This document shows, piece after piece, positions 43,202 through 53,406 of a stretch of DNA of 64,000 bases. This stretch comes from CPC320 sp002336405 (GTDB lineage: Bacteria > Pseudomonadota > Alphaproteobacteria > Rhodobacterales > Rhodobacteraceae). The stretch lies in contig CASIAN010000004.1 of assembly GCA_949372595.1 (NCBI GenBank), positions 1 through 64,000 on the forward strand. The letters run 5' to 3'. The position numbers were made by a program, and so were the translations under genes. Each line of letters starts with the position of its first letter. The first letter of the stretch is position 1. The notes under the pieces are model-generated. The model had not been told where the DNA came from. It was given only the letters and a program-made list of their open reading frames with translations, and searched no databases.

Positions 43202-45159
43202 TCGGCGGGAACCGTTGGCCGTGTTCTGGTTGCACCGGCCGCAACCCGTAGACGTTTATCACTTAAACTTAACAGCCCGCCAAACGCCATCAAAAGCGCC
43301 CCAGCCCAAATCCAATTGGCCAGCGGTTTGATATAAGTGCGGACCACCCAGCCACCATTGACCTCAGGGTCACCCAGCACCACATAGACATCGCGCATAA
43401 TCCGATAATCGATTGCAGCCTCTGTTGTGGGCATTTTCGCAACAGGATAATAGCGTTTTTCCGGTGTAAGTTCAGCGATAAGACGACGCCCCTTGCGCAG
43501 GGTGACTGTGCCCATTGTGGTCAGGTAATTGGGGCCACTGAGTTCTTCTACCTTGTCGAGTTGCAACGTATAGGCCCCAACTTGCCAAGGGGTCTTAAGT
43601 GCGGTCACCCGAATGTCCTCAACCTGCCAAGCGGTCATGCCGGCAATACCAAAAATTGTTACCCCAAGCCCGGCATGAGCGCAGGCTTTGCCCCAGTCGG
43701 CGCGCGGCAACCTCACCAATCGGCGCAGATCATGACTGCGTCCGGCCCGGGTCCATAATTCGGTCAGCGTACCAAAAACCAACCAAGCCCCAAGAAACAA
43801 ACCCACCGGTCCCAACAGGCTTCGACCGGTTTGCAGCGTCCACACCAGCCCTGCGCCCGCAAGCGCCAGCACCAGCGCCGGGATCAAGCGTTTCGTCACC
43901 CGTCCCAACCGAGCGCGTTTCCAAGGCAGAACAGATCCAAGCGGTAAAATCAAACCCAGCGCCACCACGAACGGAGTGAAGGCTTGATTGAAGAAAGGCG
44001 GGCCAACGCTGAGTTTGCGATCAAAGGCCAGCTCGGCCAGTAACGGCCAGATCGTGCCGATAAACACCACCAAGGCGCTGGCTGCCAATAGGATGTTGTT
44101 GCTGACCAGCGCGGCCTCGCGACTGACTAAAGAAAACACACCGCGCGCCTCCATCTCGCTAGAGCGCGCCGCAAACAACGTCAGAGCACCCCCAATAAAC
44201 AGCGCGAGAATAGCAAGAATAAAAACCCCCCGCTCTGGGTCATTGGCAAACGCGTGCACAGAGGTCAGCACGCCTGATCGCACAATAAACGTGCCGGTCA
44301 AAGAAAACCCAAACGCCAGAATGGCCAATAGGATGGTCCAGTTTTTCAGGCTGTCACGTTTTTCAACCACAATCGCCGAATGCAACAGGGCCCCCGCCAG
44401 CAACCAAGGCATAAAGCTCGCGTTTTCAACCGGATCCCAAAACCAAAACCCGCCCCAGCCCAACTCGTAATAAGCCCACCAACTGCCAAGCGCGATACCA
44501 ATGGTTAAAAAGATCCATGCCGCCAAGGTCCAAGGCCGAACCCAGCGGCCCCATGCCGCATCTACGCGTCCCTCAATCAAGGCTGCCACTGCAAATGAAA
44601 ATGTCATGCTTAGGCCAACATAACCCAAATAAAGAAATGGCGGATGAAAGGCCAAGCCGACATCCTGCAGCAGAGGATTGAGATCTTGGCCGTCAAACGG
44701 CGGCACTTCGAGGCGCAAAAACGGGTTCGAGGTGAAAATGATAAAGGCAAAGAACGCCACCGCGATGGCTGATTGCACCGCCAGTACCCGGCTTTGCAAG
44801 GTGGGGGGCAAACGGTCGCCGAACCAAGCTGCGGTTGCACCAAACAATGTGACGATCAGAACCCAGAGCAACATCGATCCCTCGTGATTGCCCCAGACGC
44901 CCGAAACTTTATACAGCATCGGTTTGAGAGAATGCGAGTTCAGCACCACAAGTCGCAGGCTGAAATCAGAGGTGACAAACCCATGGGTCAGCGCCGCAAA
45001 CGCGCAGGCGGTTAGGGCAAACTGCAACAATGCCGCCTGCCCTGTCATTGCCATCCAGCCAGCCCAACGGTAGTGCGCCCCAACCAGACCACTGACCGTT
45101 TGGACACACGACAGCCCGAAGGCCAAAATAAGACAAAAATGTCCAAGTTCGATAATCAT
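43198..45159 (-). CDS. ccmF: Heme lyase CcmF/CycK
   Basis: CcmF is the membrane heme-ligation subunit of system I cytochrome c maturation. The start at 45159 (MIIELGHFCLILAFGLS) is the family start; codons before it are not needed. The 653 residues contain about fifteen membrane segments, the WWD domain (GSWWAYYELGWGGFWFWDPV, about 232-251) and conserved His that bind heme, and a large periplasmic loop before the last helix. It follows ccmE and overlaps ccmH. ccmABCDG are not in the window. Confidence 0.96.
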   Translation of the reverse strand: MIIELGHFCLILAFGLSCVQTVSGLVGAHYRWAGWMAMTGQAALLQFALTACAFAALTHGFVTSDFSLRLVVLNSHSLKPMLYKVSGVWGNHEGSMLLWVLIVTLFGATAAWFGDRLPPTLQSRVLAVQSAIAVAFFAFIIFTSNPFLRLEVPPFDGQDLNPLLQDVGLAFHPPFLYLGYVGLSMTFSFAVAALIEGRVDAAWGRWVRPWTLAAWIFLTIGIALGSWWAYYELGWGGFWFWDPVENASFMPWLLAGALLHSAIVVEKRDSLKNWTILLAILAFGFSLTGTFIVRSGVLTSVHAFANDPERGVFILAILALFIGGALTLFAARSSEMEARGVFSLVSREAALVSNNILLAASALVVFIGTIWPLLAELAFDRKLSVGPPFFNQAFTPFVVALGLILPLGSVLPWKRARLGRVTKRLIPALVLALAGAGLVWTLQTGRSLLGPVGLFLGAWLVFGTLTELWTRAGRSHDLRRLVRLPRADWGKACAHAGLGVTIFGIAGMTAWQVEDIRVTALKTPWQVGAYTLQLDKVEELSGPNYLTTMGTVTLRKGRRLIAELTPEKRYYPVAKMPTTEAAIDYRIMRDVYVVLGDPEVNGGWVVRTYIKPLANWIWAGALLMAFGGLLSLSDKRLRVAAGATRTRPTVPAE

Positions 45160-45253
45160 GTCACCAACTATAGATGGCATTTGCCAGGTCGCCAATCTTA
45201 ATTGGCTCATTTGACGCCTTCGGGGTCGTGCCTAAAGGTCGCGGGTTGCTCAA

Positions 45254-45694
45254 TTATTCGGGGTTTTGATACACGCCTTGTTCGCGCAACGCGTCAACGA
45301 CCTCTTTGGGCATATAGTCCTCGTCGTGTTTGGCGAGAATTTCACTGGCAGTGAACACCCCGTTATCAAAACGGCCCATGGCAATCATCCCCTGATTTTC
45401 GGCGAATAAATCGGGCAGAATGCCACTGTACGTCACATCGATATCTTCAGCGCCATCGGTGACTGAAAAAGAGATCGCCAGCGCCTCGCCACGGATCAGA
45501 GACCCCTGTTTCACCAAACCGCCCAGCCGGAAGATTTCATTTGGGGATGGCGGATCTGCCAAGACCTGGCTTGGCGCCCGAAACAGGTTGATGCCATCTT
45601 TGAGAGCAAAACCAATCAAGCCCGTGGCCAGCGCCAAAAAAACTGCGCAGGCGACAATAACTTGAATACGCCGTGTTTTTTTCAACCCCTTCAT
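45254..45694 (-). CDS. ccmE: Heme chaperone CcmE
   Basis: CcmE carries heme in the periplasm, bound covalently to a histidine, from CcmC to CcmF. The 146 residues start with a basic membrane anchor (about 10-30, VIVACAVFLALATGLIGFAL), then the OB-fold domain with FRLGGLVKQGSLIRG, DVTYSGILPDLFAENQGMIAMG. The heme-binding motif appears as ILAKHDEDYMPKEV with His about 124 and Tyr 128. It lies eight bases behind argC and just ahead of ccmF. Confidence 0.95.
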   Translation of the reverse strand: MKGLKKTRRIQVIVACAVFLALATGLIGFALKDGINLFRAPSQVLADPPSPNEIFRLGGLVKQGSLIRGEALAISFSVTDGAEDIDVTYSGILPDLFAENQGMIAMGRFDNGVFTASEILAKHDEDYMPKEVVDALREQGVYQNPE

Positions 45695-45701
45695 GGTGCG
45701 C

Positions 45702-46730
45702 TCAGGGGAAACATGGCGCCAACATCAAGCCAGCTGTTTCGGGCACACCCAACATTAAATTTGCATTTTGCAGGGCCTGACCGCTGCTGCCTTTGGTCAG
45801 ATTGTCAAGCGCACCGATGACAATCGCACGCCCCGGAATGCGGTCGGCCGTCACACCAATATGGCAAAAGTTCGAGCCCCGCACGTGCCGCGTACTTGGG
45901 CTTTCACCAAAGTCTAAAACCTCGACAAAAGGCTCGTCAGCATAGGTTGCGTGCAGCGCACTATGAATAGCATCCGGATCGCCTTTGACATAGCCAGTGG
46001 CAAGAATGCCGCGATTTGCAGGCACCAGATGTGGGGTGAACTGAATTTTCACCGGACGCCCGGCGACAGCGCTAAATTCTTGGTCGAATTCACCCAAGTG
46101 CCGGTGCGTGCCCCCGAGCGCATAGGCGTGATACCCCTCAGACAATTCCGCATGCAGAAGATTTTCCTTAAGCGCACGTCCAGCACCAGAAACGGCACAT
46201 TTCAAATCAAGAATGATGTCATCAAGATCGATCAGCCCGCTGGCAATCAATGGCCGTAACATATACTGGCCAGTTGCGGCATTGCAGCCCGTTCCCGCCA
46301 CCAAACGGGCAGAGATAATTTCATCCCTGTAGAATTCGGTCAGGCCATACACCGCCTCTTGCTGCAGGGCCGGTGCGTCATGGCTTTCGCCGTACCACGC
46401 CTCGTATTGCGCAGGATCACGCAGGCGAAAATCAGCGCTGAGATCGACAATCTTAAGGTCCGCCGGCAAGCTGGCAATAATATTTTGAGAGGTTTTATGC
46501 GGCAAAGCACAAAAACACAAATCAATCTGACTAAAATCAATCGCGTCAGTTTTGACCAATAGGGGCAGATCCAAATGCCGCAGATGCGGGAAGACCTGCG
46601 CCAGTGATTGCCCAGCTTTGCGCTCGGCCCCCAGTGCCGCGATGGTAAAGCTGGGGTGCGTTGCCAGCAGTCTTATCAGTTCTGCACCGGTATAGCCCGA
46701 TGCACCCAGAATTGCGATTTTATACGTCAT
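45702..46730 (-). CDS. argC: N-acetyl-gamma-glutamyl-phosphate reductase
   Basis: ArgC reduces N-acetylglutamyl phosphate in arginine synthesis with NADPH. The 342 residues have the N-terminal GASGYTGAELIRLLATHP (about 9-26), the catalytic Cys in AGTGCNAATGQYMLRP (about 147-162) and the HLVPANRGILATGYV motif. Start with an AGAGG site. The ccmE gene begins eight bases behind its stop, so argC and the ccm genes share a transcript, although the functions are unrelated. Confidence 0.96.
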   Translation of the reverse strand: MTYKIAILGASGYTGAELIRLLATHPSFTIAALGAERKAGQSLAQVFPHLRHLDLPLLVKTDAIDFSQIDLCFCALPHKTSQNIIASLPADLKIVDLSADFRLRDPAQYEAWYGESHDAPALQQEAVYGLTEFYRDEIISARLVAGTGCNAATGQYMLRPLIASGLIDLDDIILDLKCAVSGAGRALKENLLHAELSEGYHAYALGGTHRHLGEFDQEFSAVAGRPVKIQFTPHLVPANRGILATGYVKGDPDAIHSALHATYADEPFVEVLDFGESPSTRHVRGSNFCHIGVTADRIPGRAIVIGALDNLTKGSSGQALQNANLMLGVPETAGLMLAPCFP

Positions 46731-46811
46731 TATAGCCTCTTACTGGGGCATATTAAAGCTTATCCCCTGCCGATTTAAGCTCCGTTTCATACCACATTTT
46801 CCGTCCACGGC

Positions 46812-47624
46812 TCACAGAGGATCAAACATAATCTCTCGTTTTAAGAACCGGGTAGCGTTATCAGACACCTGTCGCGGGCTCCCGGTGGTGATAAACCTCG
46901 ACCGTTGACCCGCCCCGTGCATCTTCGGGTGTCTGACCAGATAATCTGCGAGGCTTTCAGATACAAGGCTGGCTTGCGAATAAACCTGCACCGCCGGTCC
47001 CAGTGCGTCTTTGAAAACTTGCTCCATCAGCGGATAATGCGTACAGCCTAAAATCGCGGCATCAGGCTGTGGCATCTTGCGCTTGAGCGCGTCCACATGC
47101 GAACGCACCAAAGCCTCGGCAAGGATCAGATCGCCCTCTTCGATCGCGTCGACAACACCGCCACAAGCTTGCGCCTCGACGTCCACGCCGATGGCGCGAA
47201 ACGCCAGTTCTCGCTGAAAGGCACGGCTTGAGACAGTCGCCGGTGTAGCGAACAGCGCAACATGCTTGACTGCCACCTGACGGGGCGGTGAATTGTCGCC
47301 CCATCGCCGTTCGGTCAACGCCTCGATCAGGGGCACAAAGACCCCCAAAACACGCTTTTCAGGTGGCAACCAGCTTTCCTGCATCCGGCGCAAAGCCGCC
47401 GCCGATGCGGTGTTGCAGGCCAAAATCACCAGATCACAGCCGTTATCCCACAGGCATTCGACTGCGCGTGTGGTCAAATCATAAATATCGTCTGCCGTGC
47501 GCACGCCGTATGGCGCATGTGAATTATCACCAAAATACACAAAAGGCACGTCGGGCATTCGTTTTGTCACTGCGTCCAGAACGGTCAAGCCACCGAGGCC
47601 AGAATCAAATATACCAACGGCCAT
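46812..47624 (-). CDS. murI: Glutamate racemase
   Basis: MurI makes D-glutamate for peptidoglycan. The 270 residues show the N-terminal FDSGLGGLTVLDA (Asp/Ser about 7-17), the first catalytic Cys in LACNTASAAALR (about 69-80) and the second in ILGCTHYPLMEQV (about 190-202). The start follows AAAGG. It is separated from the acyltransferase gene upstream by eleven bases and from argC downstream by about 80. Confidence 0.95.
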   Translation of the reverse strand: MAVGIFDSGLGGLTVLDAVTKRMPDVPFVYFGDNSHAPYGVRTADDIYDLTTRAVECLWDNGCDLVILACNTASAAALRRMQESWLPPEKRVLGVFVPLIEALTERRWGDNSPPRQVAVKHVALFATPATVSSRAFQRELAFRAIGVDVEAQACGGVVDAIEEGDLILAEALVRSHVDALKRKMPQPDAAILGCTHYPLMEQVFKDALGPAVQVYSQASLVSESLADYLVRHPKMHGAGQRSRFITTGSPRQVSDNATRFLKREIMFDPL

Positions 47625-47635
47625 AACGGGCCTTT

Positions 47636-48520
47636 CTATTGTTGTTTTTTATACCAGTCTTCAAATTCGTAGCCATAGTCATAGTCATCAAAGGGCACGG
47701 GAGAAAGATCATAAGTTACTCTTCGGAGATAATCCATCAGCGCCGGCGAATCTTTGCTGCGGTCCTGTAATTGCTGCTGCGGGATCGGATCACCGATCAC
47801 CAGACGGACCGGCGTATCAATGCGTTTGCGAAATTCCTTCATCAGCAAGCCCAAACGCAGTGTAAAATGCATATGGCTGGCCATTTGAAACATCCAGCTG
47901 TTATTGCCATCAAAATAAACCGGCACGACCGTCGCGTTTGATCTAGCGATCATTCGCGCGGTAAATGTACGCCAGCTCGGATCTATCGGCTTGGCAAACA
48001 GTGTGCGCGCCGTCGATACTGTGCCACCGGGAAAGATGCCAATCGCACCACCATCAGCCAAAAAATCTAAAGCCTGCCTGCGGGTGTGTATATTGTCGCG
48101 CATCGCCTGTTTCGTGTCATCAAAAGACACTGGTAAAATGGAGCGATTCAGCTCATCAGACTTTTGAAACACTTTATGAGCCAGAATGCGAAAATCCCCT
48201 CGCACTGACGACAAAATATGACCCAGCATGATCCCGTCGAGAATACCATAGGGATGGTTCGCGATTAAAATAACCGGACCCGTTTTCGGAATATGATCAA
48301 TCGACCCGCCAACCACATCCAATGACAACCCATAGCGTTCGACCATCACCTGCCAAAAATCGCGCCCCTGCGCCACTTCGTCTTGATACCCGCGCGCCCG
48401 TTTGATCAAGGTCAGACGTCCAGTGGCGTTCTCCAACAGCTTTATAACGATTTGACCGCGCTTGCTTTCTGCGGAATGCGCATAGCTTATATCCTGCGCT
48501 GCGTGACGTTCCCGGCTCAT
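47636..48520 (-). CDS. Lysophospholipid acyltransferase family protein
   Basis: A PlsC-superfamily acyltransferase of 294 residues. The motif ILIANHPYGILDGIMLGHI (about 80-98) holds the acyltransferase histidine and aspartate, with five residues between them, as in the hemolysin/OlsB-like branch, and IGIFPGGTVSTA (about 160-171) is the second block. Likely role: acyl transfer to a glycerophospholipid or ornithine lipid at the inner membrane; exact substrate unknown. Start has AAAGGAAC. It precedes murI by eleven bases. Confidence 0.87.
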   Translation of the reverse strand: MSRERHAAQDISYAHSAESKRGQIVIKLLENATGRLTLIKRARGYQDEVAQGRDFWQVMVERYGLSLDVVGGSIDHIPKTGPVILIANHPYGILDGIMLGHILSSVRGDFRILAHKVFQKSDELNRSILPVSFDDTKQAMRDNIHTRRQALDFLADGGAIGIFPGGTVSTARTLFAKPIDPSWRTFTARMIARSNATVVPVYFDGNNSWMFQMASHMHFTLRLGLLMKEFRKRIDTPVRLVIGDPIPQQQLQDRSKDSPALMDYLRRVTYDLSPVPFDDYDYGYEFEDWYKKQQ

Positions 48521-48593
48521 ATCGTTCCTTTACTTATCGGACCCTGATAGGTGACCAATAAAACTAGGCATAATATTTCTATGACACTGTCGT

Positions 48594-51500
48594 TTATTCC
48601 GCAGCCTGCGCCAGATCGCCACCACCGCGGTGAAACCCCGCGAGCAATTCCTCTCGCCGCTTGCCGGCCTTGATCTTATTGGCCTGTTTCACCGGACCAA
48701 ACCCGCGAATGTCCGATGGCAAAGCGGCCAGTGCGACGGCGATCTCATGGGTATCGGGGGTCACGGCCGGAAGGATCGCTGCCATATCTTTTTCATATTG
48801 CGCAATCAGCGCTCGTTCCATCCGCCGCTCGGCCGTATAGCCGAACGGATCAAGAGCCGTGCCGCGCAACACCCGCAGCGCAGACAGCGCCCGTAGCGGC
48901 CCTAGCATCCATGGGCCAAAGCTGCGTTTTTGAGGTCGCCCGTCGCTGCCGATCTTGGACAATAAAGGCGGCGCCAGATGGAAGGTCATCTCGAACGGCC
49001 CCTCAAAGGTTTGTGATGCTTTGGCGTAAGTGCCAAGATGCAAGCGCGCGACCTCGTATTCATCCTTATAGGCCAGCAGTTTATGATAACCTTTCGCCAG
49101 CGCAAGCTTTAGGTCGGGATCTGCAGTGCGCTCCAGCATCCGGGCATAGCGCCGACTGAGTTGATGACCCTGATAAGCCCGCAAATGCTTGGTCCGGATA
49201 GCTATTTTCTCATCCAGCGTCTGGGGCAATCTTACCACAGTGGGCGCGATCAACGCCGCGGCCTCGTCCGGAAATAACGCCGACCAGCGCCCAATATCGA
49301 ACGCACGTAAATTTTTATCAACCGCCGTCCCGTTTAAAGCGATGGCTTGTCGCAGCGCGTCGAGCGAGATCGGCAAAAGCCCCTGCTGCCAAGCTGCGCC
49401 AAAGATCAACATATTAGAATAAATAGAATCGCCCATGGTGATCCGAGCCAGTTCGGTGCTGTCCAATAACTGCACCCGATCCTGTAACCGGGCCTGCAGC
49501 GCTAGGCTCAGACGGTCTGTTGGGATGGTAAAGTCGGTGTCTCGGGTAAACTCGCCTGTGACGATATTATGTGCATTGACCACAGCACCGGTGCGACCAG
49601 CCTTGGTCAGACCCAGTGTTTTCGCAGCCGCACTTACCACCAGATCACCACCAATCAGTGCATCACATTCACCGGTGGCAACCCGTATCGCGGTGATATC
49701 CTCCGGCCGATTGGCAAGACGGCAATGAATATAGACAGCACCGCCTTTTTGCGCCAACCCAGCCATTTCCATCATGCCTGCACCCTTGCCATCGATCTGT
49801 GCCGCCTGCGCCAAAACCGCGCCGATGGTCACAACCCCGGTTCCGCCCACCCCCGTGATCACCACGTTGAAGGTCCTGTCGATGTTCGGCAAAACCGGTT
49901 CGGGCATCTGTGGCAAATCCAACTGCGCAGTTTCAGATTTGCGTATCTGTGCGCCCTTTAGCGTGACAAAAGATGGGCAAAACCCTTTGACACAGCTGAA
50001 ATCTTTATTACAGGCGGATTGATCAATGGCCCGTTTGCGCCCCAATTCGGTTTCGACAGGGCTGATGGCCACACAGTTTGATTGCACCCCACAATCGCCA
50101 CACCCTTCGCAGATGTCGGTATTGATAAATACCCGCTTGTCCGGATCGGGAAATTTACCGCGTTTGCGTCTGCGCCGCTTTTCGGCCGCGCAGGTCTGCA
50201 GATACAAGATGACGGAGACACCGTCATAACCGGCAAAGGTTTTTTGGACCGCATCCATTTCATCGCGTTCATGCACCGCCAAGCCTTTTGGAAAGCGTGC
50301 GAGATCAATGTCTTCTTTTTGGTCGTGCACCAAAGCGACATTGGCAATGCCCATGGCCAGCAATTCACGGGCAATACGTGGCGCATCCAACGCGCCGTCA
50401 TTGCCCTGACCGCCGGTCATTGCCACAGCATCATTATAGAGAATTTTATAGGTGACGGTTGTGCCCGCCGCCACCGCTGCGCGAATGGCTTGAATACCTG
50501 AGTGATTATAGGTGCCATCGCCGAGGTTTTGAAACACATGGTTACGGGTTGAAAACGGTGCCTCGCCGATCCAGTTGGCGCCTTCGCCACCCATATGGGT
50601 ATAGCCAGAAGTTTCACGGTCCATCCACTGCGCCATATAATGACAGCCGATGCCGGCATAGGCGCGACTGCCCTCAGGCACTTTGGTTGAGGTGTTATGC
50701 GGACAACCGGCACAAAAATATGGTAATCTCGCAGCCAAATCCTGTGCATTGTCGGCGCGCCTTGAATCGCGCAGCGCCGCAAGCCCGACGTTGACAGCCT
50801 CAGTGGCGCAGTTTTCATCAATCAAGATTTCGCCAAGTTTTTCGGCAATCAAAAACGGGTCCAGCGCCCCGTGGATTGCAAACAATTCCTCCCCGCCTGC
50901 CCCCTTACGGGCACCAAAGACACGGGTGTCACGCCGGCTATCAAACAATGCCTCTTTGATCTGGACCTCGATCAGTTTGCGTTTTTCCTCAACAACAACA
51001 ATCAAATCAAGACCATCTGCCCATTCGGACAGACCTCTGGTATCCAGCGGCCAAGTCTGCCCAACCTTATACGTGCTGATCCCCACCCGCAGTGCTTCGG
51101 GCGCATCAATGTTCAAAAGAGACAGCGCATGAGCCAGGTCCAGCCAGTTTTTTCCAGCCGCAATAAATCCAATCTTGGCCCCGGGTTTCCCCCAGACCCG
51201 CCGATCCATTTTATTGGCGTAAGAAAACGCCTCGGCCGCTTGCCGCTTAAAATTCACCAAACGAAATTCCTGATCATGCGGTGTGTCAGGCAGGCGAATA
51301 TTCAGACCATCTTCCGGCAGCGTGACCGTGGGGTGGATAAATTCAAGCCGGTGCGGATCACCGTTGACCACGGCTGTCGCCTCAACCGTGTCTTTCATCG
51401 TTTTGAGGCCGACCCACACCCCGGCAAAGCGCGACAGCGCATAGCCATAAAGACCAAAGTCCAACATCTCTTGAACGCCTGCCGGGCTGACCACTGGCAT

Positions 51501-52001
51501 ATAGGCATCAATCATGGCAAATTCGGATTGATGCAAGACGGTCGATGATTCACCTGTGTGGTCATCGCCCATGGCCATGACCACGCCGCCATTGCTTGAA
51601 GTGCCCGCCATGTTGGCGTGCCGCATCACGTCGCCCGAGCGATCGACCCCTGGACCCTTGCCGTACCAAAGCCCGAATACACCCTGATATTTACCCTCAC
51701 CGCGCAGTTCGGCCTGCTGGGTCCCCCAAAGAGCCGTCGCTGCAAGATCTTCGTTCAGACCCGGATCAAAGCGTACATTCGAGGCGTCCAACGCCCCCTG
51801 TGCCCGCACCATCTGCATATCAACCGCACCCAGAGGCGATCCACGATAGCCAGTGACATAGCCGGCGGTATTCAACCCAGCCGCCCCGTCACGGGCTTTT
51901 TGCATCAGCATCAAGCGCACAAGCGCCTGCGTTCCGTTGAGCAGAACAGAAGTTTTTTCTAAGTCATATTTGTCGGTTAACGACACTCTTTGATCGGTCA
52001 T
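48594..52001 (-). CDS. Indolepyruvate ferredoxin oxidoreductase, fused alpha and beta type
   Basis: This enzyme oxidatively decarboxylates indolepyruvate and other aryl-pyruvates to acyl-CoA with thiamine diphosphate and ferredoxin. The 1135 residues combine an N-terminal TPP/pyruvate-binding half (YVTGYRGSPLGAVD near 50, FCAGCPHNTSTKV near 440), a ferredoxin-like Cys cluster (CEGCGDCGVQSNCVAI, near 660), and a C-terminal gamma-type domain (GVGGTGVVTIGAVLAQAA near 745). All conserved cysteines of the cluster appear to be present. It stands alone on the minus strand, divergent from a LysR regulator. Confidence 0.93.
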   Translation of the reverse strand: MTDQRVSLTDKYDLEKTSVLLNGTQALVRLMLMQKARDGAAGLNTAGYVTGYRGSPLGAVDMQMVRAQGALDASNVRFDPGLNEDLAATALWGTQQAELRGEGKYQGVFGLWYGKGPGVDRSGDVMRHANMAGTSSNGGVVMAMGDDHTGESSTVLHQSEFAMIDAYMPVVSPAGVQEMLDFGLYGYALSRFAGVWVGLKTMKDTVEATAVVNGDPHRLEFIHPTVTLPEDGLNIRLPDTPHDQEFRLVNFKRQAAEAFSYANKMDRRVWGKPGAKIGFIAAGKNWLDLAHALSLLNIDAPEALRVGISTYKVGQTWPLDTRGLSEWADGLDLIVVVEEKRKLIEVQIKEALFDSRRDTRVFGARKGAGGEELFAIHGALDPFLIAEKLGEILIDENCATEAVNVGLAALRDSRRADNAQDLAARLPYFCAGCPHNTSTKVPEGSRAYAGIGCHYMAQWMDRETSGYTHMGGEGANWIGEAPFSTRNHVFQNLGDGTYNHSGIQAIRAAVAAGTTVTYKILYNDAVAMTGGQGNDGALDAPRIARELLAMGIANVALVHDQKEDIDLARFPKGLAVHERDEMDAVQKTFAGYDGVSVILYLQTCAAEKRRRRKRGKFPDPDKRVFINTDICEGCGDCGVQSNCVAISPVETELGRKRAIDQSACNKDFSCVKGFCPSFVTLKGAQIRKSETAQLDLPQMPEPVLPNIDRTFNVVITGVGGTGVVTIGAVLAQAAQIDGKGAGMMEMAGLAQKGGAVYIHCRLANRPEDITAIRVATGECDALIGGDLVVSAAAKTLGLTKAGRTGAVVNAHNIVTGEFTRDTDFTIPTDRLSLALQARLQDRVQLLDSTELARITMGDSIYSNMLIFGAAWQQGLLPISLDALRQAIALNGTAVDKNLRAFDIGRWSALFPDEAAALIAPTVVRLPQTLDEKIAIRTKHLRAYQGHQLSRRYARMLERTADPDLKLALAKGYHKLLAYKDEYEVARLHLGTYAKASQTFEGPFEMTFHLAPPLLSKIGSDGRPQKRSFGPWMLGPLRALSALRVLRGTALDPFGYTAERRMERALIAQYEKDMAAILPAVTPDTHEIAVALAALPSDIRGFGPVKQANKIKAGKRREELLAGFHRGGGDLAQAAE

Positions 52002-52193
52002 TCCGCGCGCCTCATGGCCTGTGACCCCTTGCTGAACCCCAGTTGTGGTGCGAGCAATAGCCCTATGAAGGTCAAATGTATTGACCTGTATACATATCTA
52101 TCAATTTATTTACTTTGTAGCAACCAAAGCTTAATGATACTTTTAGTAACGTGACGTCTTTGGCGCGGCAAACCTTAACATACAGGTATCGAT

Positions 52194-53096
52194 TTGGACT
52201 GGGATAAATTAAGAATTTTTCATGCTGTGGCCGATGCTGGTAGTCTGACCCACGCGGGGGATATCTTGCATTTGTCACAATCCGCAGTCAGCCGACAGGT
52301 CAGAGCTTTGGAAGATAGCCTAAGCACGACGTTATTTCATCGCCATGCCAGAGGCCTCATTTTGACCGAACAGGGCGAATTGCTGTTTGATGCCACTGTT
52401 GCAATGAACAAACGTCTTGATGCCGCAGCAGCTCGTATCCGGGACAGTGAAGAAGAAGTGTTTGGAGAATTGCGGGTCACCACAACAATTGGCTTTGGCT
52501 CGCTTTGGCTGGCGCCACGCCTGTCAAAACTCTATGATTTATATCCAGATCTGACAATTGACTTGATGCTTGAGGAAAAAGTGCTCGACTTGCCAATGCG
52601 GGAGGCAGATGTCGCGATTCGGATGAAAGAGCCGAGTCAGGCCGATTTGGTGCGCAAACGGCTGATGAATATCCGCATGCGTCTGTATGCCTCACCCGAC
52701 TATATCGCCAAAAACGGCACACCGGAACGTATTGAAGACATTTCAGACCACCGGCTGATCTGCCAAAATCCACGCTCTGCACAAGTGGCGTCTGGCTTGG
52801 CTTTGGTCCAGAGATTGATGACCTATAACGTCAGCTCCATGCTCACCGTAAATAACTATTTTGGCGTACTGCAATCTGTGATCCATGGGCTTGGCATTGG
52901 CATGCTGCCAGACTACTCCACTCAAGAGTTAGACAGTGTTGTTCGCGTATTACCTGACGTTGAGTCAGTTGAGGTGCCGGTTTACCTCGCTTATCCGGAA
53001 GAGCTGCGGCAATCAAAACGTATTGCAGCGTTTCGCGACTTTGTCGAAGCCGAGATACTTGCCACTCGGCGCAGGCAACGCGATCAGGACGCCTGA
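52194..53096 (+). CDS. LysR family transcriptional regulator
   Basis: The product has 300 residues: an N-terminal winged HTH (about 3-62; MDWDKLRIFHAVADAGSLTH, LHLSQSAVSRQVRALEDSL) and a LysR substrate-binding domain (about 90-290). The start is TTG at 52194, because the frame is closed just upstream and homologues begin MDWDKLR. It is divergent from the indolepyruvate oxidoreductase gene across about 190 bases. Downstream a T-N11-A palindrome (53155-53175) could be its target site. Effector unknown. Confidence 0.93.
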   Translation: MDWDKLRIFHAVADAGSLTHAGDILHLSQSAVSRQVRALEDSLSTTLFHRHARGLILTEQGELLFDATVAMNKRLDAAAARIRDSEEEVFGELRVTTTIGFGSLWLAPRLSKLYDLYPDLTIDLMLEEKVLDLPMREADVAIRMKEPSQADLVRKRLMNIRMRLYASPDYIAKNGTPERIEDISDHRLICQNPRSAQVASGLALVQRLMTYNVSSMLTVNNYFGVLQSVIHGLGIGMLPDYSTQELDSVVRVLPDVESVEVPVYLAYPEELRQSKRIAAFRDFVEAEILATRRRQRDQDA

Positions 53097-53154
53097 AACC
53101 TGTGCCGCTGTCCAACCACCGTATGTGATACCCTCTTTGGTCTGTTGCTTTCAA

Positions 53155-53175
53155 GCTATGCGCCCAATGCATAGC
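53155..53175 (+). promoter_or_regulatory. LysR-type T-N11-A operator palindrome
   Basis: Arms GCTATGC and GCATAGC enclose seven bases and fit the T-N11-A rule of LysR boxes (ATGC-N7-GCAT core). It lies 58 bases after the LysR gene and just before a promoter-like pair, TCATAC (53178-53183), 17 bases, TACACT (53201-53206). Confidence 0.5.
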
Positions 53176-53292
53176 GGTCATACCCTGTCAGAGCGCTTTT
53201 TACACTAGGCGTTAGATCAACGTTCCATTAAAAGGAGCTCGAAAGTTGCATTGTCTATTAGACGTGCGTTTTCATTTCTCCCTGTTGGACTT

Positions 53293-53321
53293 GGCCGAGC
53301 TTTGTGCTCGGCCTTTTTTTT
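53293..53321 (+). terminator. Strong intrinsic terminator
   Basis: Eight-base perfect arms GGCCGAGC (53293-53300) and GCTCGGCC (53306-53313) with a TTTGT loop are followed by eight T (53314-53321). It lies about 200 bases behind the LysR stop, so it may end a separate short transcript. Confidence 0.9.
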
Positions 53322-53406
53322 GTGCGAATTTCGCACCCAGATTTCTGAGGCCAAAGCTTGTTATATGTCGGGCAGCTATTTGCCCAAACGACCATCAAAG
53401 ACACTG

